DNA from: Desulfobacterales bacterium
GTDB lineage: Bacteria; Desulfobacterota; DSM-4660; Desulfatiglandales; JALVZP01
NCBI GenBank assembly: GCA_027037575.1
Contig: JALVZP010000102.1
Coordinates: 3,703 to 11,582 of the forward strand
Direction: 5' to 3'
DNA length: 7,880 bases
The notes under the pieces were generated by a model. It had not been told where the DNA came from. It worked only from the letters and a program-made list of their open reading frames with translations, and ran no database searches. Each line of letters starts with the position of its first letter. The first letter of the stretch is position 1. The position numbers and the translations under genes were made by a program. Positions 5,663 through 7,880 of this stretch are shown piece by piece.

Positions 5663-7210
5663 ATGAAAAGATTAATCTCTTTATTGCTGATTCTAATTTT
5701 TGTCCTGTTGCCCATGATTGGCTTTGCAGGGGAGAATAAACGATTCTACTACAACCTGAAAGAAGAGATTAGATATGAATACTGGAATACCTTTGACAAA
5801 AATAGAGATCAGGACAATTTTGACTATGATAAGAGTTATGGATATACATCGAGCAAGATGAGGATTGGTGGGGGATTTAATAGCTCTCTATTAGATGGTT
5901 ATATTCAGATGAATTGGACACAATTTTTTTCTTTGCCAAATGATGCAGAATTTGGATTGGGTTATCTTTATTATAAGTTTAATGGGAAATTTGGTATCAG
6001 GCCTGATAAGGCTACTGACATAGGATATTGTGCCCTCTCACAGGCATGGCTTCGTTTTAAACCCCCTATTATAAATGGTCTTTCCATAACTGTTGGAAGA
6101 TTTTTATACTTCTCAGGACTTGAAGGAGGACTCTCTAAGAATAGTCAACTCAATTGGTTAAAAAAGAACAGGATATCACAACGGATGATTGGTCCTTTTG
6201 ACTGGTCAAGGGTTGGTAGAGCTTTTGACGGTATTATGCTATCTTTTAACCATGATTTTTGGAATCTCACTGCTTCATATATTCATCCCACTCCTGGAGG
6301 ATTTTATTTAAAAAGGGATGATTGGCGTCAGTCTGGAAAATCGTCTCACCGGATAGATGTGGCCACTCTGACATTCAGTTTAAGATATGATAATCCTTAT
6401 GTGCGAAATACTGATATCCAGCTTTTCTACTATTATTATAATGACAAGAGAAAGACATCTGCTTCTGTCAAAATCATAGATGGGCATGACTATACTGCAG
6501 AATTATCAGGGCTTGGAGACTGTGAGATATACATGATAGGGGCTCATCTTATTAAACTCAAAAAAATTGGATCTGGTACGGCCGACTTTCTTCTATGGGG
6601 TGGGTATCAATGGGGAAATTGGGGAAGAGGAATAGCAGCTCATGATCATATTTTAGATCATGAAGCCTGGGCGGTTGCTGTAGAAGCAGGATATAGATTA
6701 GAAAATGTAATATGGAAGCCATGGTTTAGAGCAGGATATTTTTATGGATCAGGAGATGATGACCCGGATGATAAAAATCATAATACCTTTTTTATGATGT
6801 TACCCACTTTGAGGATATATTCACTTACTCCATCCTATACCTTCATGAATAGCAACTATTTTATGGGTCAGGTGATACTTAACCCCCATAAAAAGGTTCT
6901 TATAAGATCGGATGTGCATTTTGTTCGTCTTTCAGAAGATAAAGACTTCTGGTATCTTGGTTCAGGAATGATGCGTCCAGATAAACCCAGCTTTTCAGCT
7001 ATATCAGCTCATATTATAGACGGCGATAGAGACCTGCTTACCATGTGGGATATTTCTTTATTCTTTAATAATCTATATCATATTAAACGGATGAAAATAG
7101 GTCTTAACTTTTATTTCTCCCATATATGGGGAGGAGATGTGGTAGAGGATACCTTCAGATCAGATGATGAAATGACATTTTTTTATAGTGAAATCCGTTT
7201 TACATTCTAA
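5663..7210 (+). CDS. outer-membrane beta-barrel protein, alginate-export (AlgE-like) family
   Basis: A 515-residue secreted protein. Residues 1-22 are a Sec signal peptide (KR, long Leu/Ile core, cleavage probably after GFA22). The mature part is rich in aromatic residues and alternating strand patterns, and ends in RFTF with the terminal Phe typical of BAM-inserted barrels. The opening EEIRYEYWNTFD (34-45), the following SSKMRIGGGFN (63-73) and the later AWLRFKPP...LSITVGR segments (128-146) resemble the alginate-export domain family, whose Pseudomonas member AlgE is an 18-strand pore for an anionic polysaccharide. Substrate here is unknown; no alginate biosynthesis gene is visible, and such proteins in other bacteria often serve as general porins. 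AGGGAG (5651-5656) gives a clean RBS 6 bases before ATG, and the 14-base gap to the chemoreceptor indicates one transcript. No hairpin terminator is obvious after the stop. I am sure of a barrel, less sure of the family. Confidence 0.8.
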   Translation: MKRLISLLLILIFVLLPMIGFAGENKRFYYNLKEEIRYEYWNTFDKNRDQDNFDYDKSYGYTSSKMRIGGGFNSSLLDGYIQMNWTQFFSLPNDAEFGLGYLYYKFNGKFGIRPDKATDIGYCALSQAWLRFKPPIINGLSITVGRFLYFSGLEGGLSKNSQLNWLKKNRISQRMIGPFDWSRVGRAFDGIMLSFNHDFWNLTASYIHPTPGGFYLKRDDWRQSGKSSHRIDVATLTFSLRYDNPYVRNTDIQLFYYYYNDKRKTSASVKIIDGHDYTAELSGLGDCEIYMIGAHLIKLKKIGSGTADFLLWGGYQWGNWGRGIAAHDHILDHEAWAVAVEAGYRLENVIWKPWFRAGYFYGSGDDDPDDKNHNTFFMMLPTLRIYSLTPSYTFMNSNYFMGQVILNPHKKVLIRSDVHFVRLSEDKDFWYLGSGMMRPDKPSFSAISAHIIDGDRDLLTMWDISLFFNNLYHIKRMKIGLNFYFSHIWGGDVVEDTFRSDDEMTFFYSEIRFTF

Positions 7211-7234
7211 TATTTCTTTTAATTTCTTCAATTG

Positions 7235-7268
7235 CTTTAGTTAAAAGACAAAACTTTAGTTGAAAGAC
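7235..7268. repeat. tandem 15-base direct repeat upstream of glyQ
   Basis: CTTTAGTTAAAAGAC (7235-7249) and CTTTAGTTGAAAGAC (7254-7268) differ at one base and are 19 bases apart, separated by AAAA. Each unit also has loose internal dyad symmetry (CTTT...AAAG). It sits between the barrel stop and the putative glyQ promoter and may be a pair of regulator sites or a small duplication. Confidence 0.6.
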
Positions 7269-7271
7269 GGC

Positions 7272-7300
7272 TTGATTTCCTAAGCTATTTATTCTATAGG
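7272..7300 (+). promoter_or_regulatory. possible glyQ promoter
   Basis: TTGATT (7272-7277), a 17-base spacer and TATAGG (7295-7300) match the sigma-70 boxes at 4/6 each. The leader would be about 26 bases to ATG 7333. The spacer is right but the boxes are weak; read-through from the barrel operon is the alternative. Confidence 0.25.
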
Positions 7301-7332
7301 TTATCCTACTTCAGGAAGAAAAGAGGTGCTCT

Positions 7333-7880
7333 ATGTATTTCCAGGATGTAATAATGAAATTAGAAAAGTTCTGGGCATCAAAGGGATGTGTTGTTCAGCA
7401 GCCATACGATATGGAGGTTGGAGCTGGGACATTCCATCCTGCAACCCTGCTCAGGGTCCTCGGCCCAGAGCCATGGGCAGTTGCATATGTTCAGCCATCC
7501 AGAAGACCAACAGATGGAAGGTATGGAGAAAATCCTAATAGGCTTGGGCATTACTATCAGTATCAGGTAATAATAAAGCCATCCCCACTTGATATACAGG
7601 AGATATATTTAGACAGCCTAAGGGAGTTAGGAATAGATCCATTAGATCATGATATCAGGTTTGTAGAAGATGATTGGGAATCTCCTACCTTAGGTGCAGC
7701 AGGTCTTGGATGGGAGGTATGGTTAGATGGGATGGAGATAACCCAGTTTACATATTTTCAGCAGGCAGGTGGAATGAGGCTTGATCCTATCTCAGTTGAG
7801 ATAACATATGGCCTGGAAAGGATAGCAATGTATATCCAGGAAAAGGAAAATGTCTTTGACCTTATGTGGAATGAAAAGAT
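7333..7880 (+). CDS. glyQ: glycyl-tRNA synthetase alpha subunit, 5' part (cut by window end)
   Basis: The frame stays open to the end of the window, giving the first 182 residues of a protein normally near 290. GlyQ is the catalytic subunit of the bacterial alpha2-beta2 enzyme that charges tRNA-Gly with glycine using ATP; GlyS should follow outside the window. Diagnostic stretches are DMEVGAGTFHP (26-36), GPEPW (44-48), YVQPSRRPTDGRYGENPNR (52-70), HDIRFVEDDWESPTLGA, LGWEVWLDGMEITQFTYFQQ and ITYGLERIAMYIQ. The sequence GAAGLGWEVW has Ala where many homologues, including E. coli GlyQ, have Trp. ATG 7333 follows GAGGTG at a suitable distance (about 5-7 bases), and MYFQDVI is the expected N terminus for homologues lacking the longer E. 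coli leader. Two shorter open frames within this stretch are out of frame and are not genes. Confidence 0.96.
   Translation, partial: MYFQDVIMKLEKFWASKGCVVQQPYDMEVGAGTFHPATLLRVLGPEPWAVAYVQPSRRPTDGRYGENPNRLGHYYQYQVIIKPSPLDIQEIYLDSLRELGIDPLDHDIRFVEDDWESPTLGAAGLGWEVWLDGMEITQFTYFQQAGGMRLDPISVEITYGLERIAMYIQEKENVFDLMWNEK

Noticed and set aside
7211..7332. T-box or terminator before glyQ
   Set aside because: Only 122 bases, no specifier-like stem, no T-box core sequence and no hairpin plus U-run were found.
7326..7570. Two short plus-strand frames at the start of glyQ
   Set aside because: They are out of frame with the clear GlyQ translation from ATG 7333.

Overview
The window comes from an AT-rich, Gram-negative bacterium: there is a signal-peptide-bearing outer-membrane beta-barrel, a type IV pilus/type II secretion assembly ATPase, a chemoreceptor and the alpha subunit of the bacterial two-subunit glycyl-tRNA synthetase. 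Protein style (GAF-fused PilB-like ATPase, PilJ-type receptor, alginate-export-like porin) would fit Desulfobacterota or Nitrospirota-type bacteria. That assignment is inference and I cannot fix it to a genus.

Layout, left to right. Positions 1-236 are non-coding apart from a pyrimidine-rich tract and a possible promoter. A J-domain protein with an N-terminal four-cysteine finger (237-965, +) meets, tail to tail with a 6-base overlap, a long GspE/PilB-family ATPase (960-3293, -) that carries a GAF sensor at its N terminus. A 429-base divergent intergenic region (3294-3722) holds a good sigma-70-like promoter for the ATPase, a direct repeat and three dyad structures, two of whose stems cannot coexist. 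On the other side, a membrane chemoreceptor with PilJ-type input and a C-terminal CZB zinc-binding domain (3723-5648, +) is followed 14 bases later by an alginate-export-like outer-membrane barrel (5663-7210, +), apparently one operon. After a 122-base gap with a near-perfect 15-base direct repeat, glyQ begins (7333) and runs off the window.

How the genes may work together: the divergent ATPase and chemoreceptor are both of type IV pilus flavour (assembly motor and PilJ-like receptor), and the receptor is transcribed with an outer-membrane pore. One reading is a surface, motility or exopolysaccharide module in which ligand sensing happens both at the motor (GAF) and in the membrane (PilJ/CZB). 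This is inference from adjacency; no other pilus, chemotaxis or polysaccharide gene is visible. glyQ is unrelated housekeeping. I saw no tRNA, rRNA, CRISPR array or insertion sequence.
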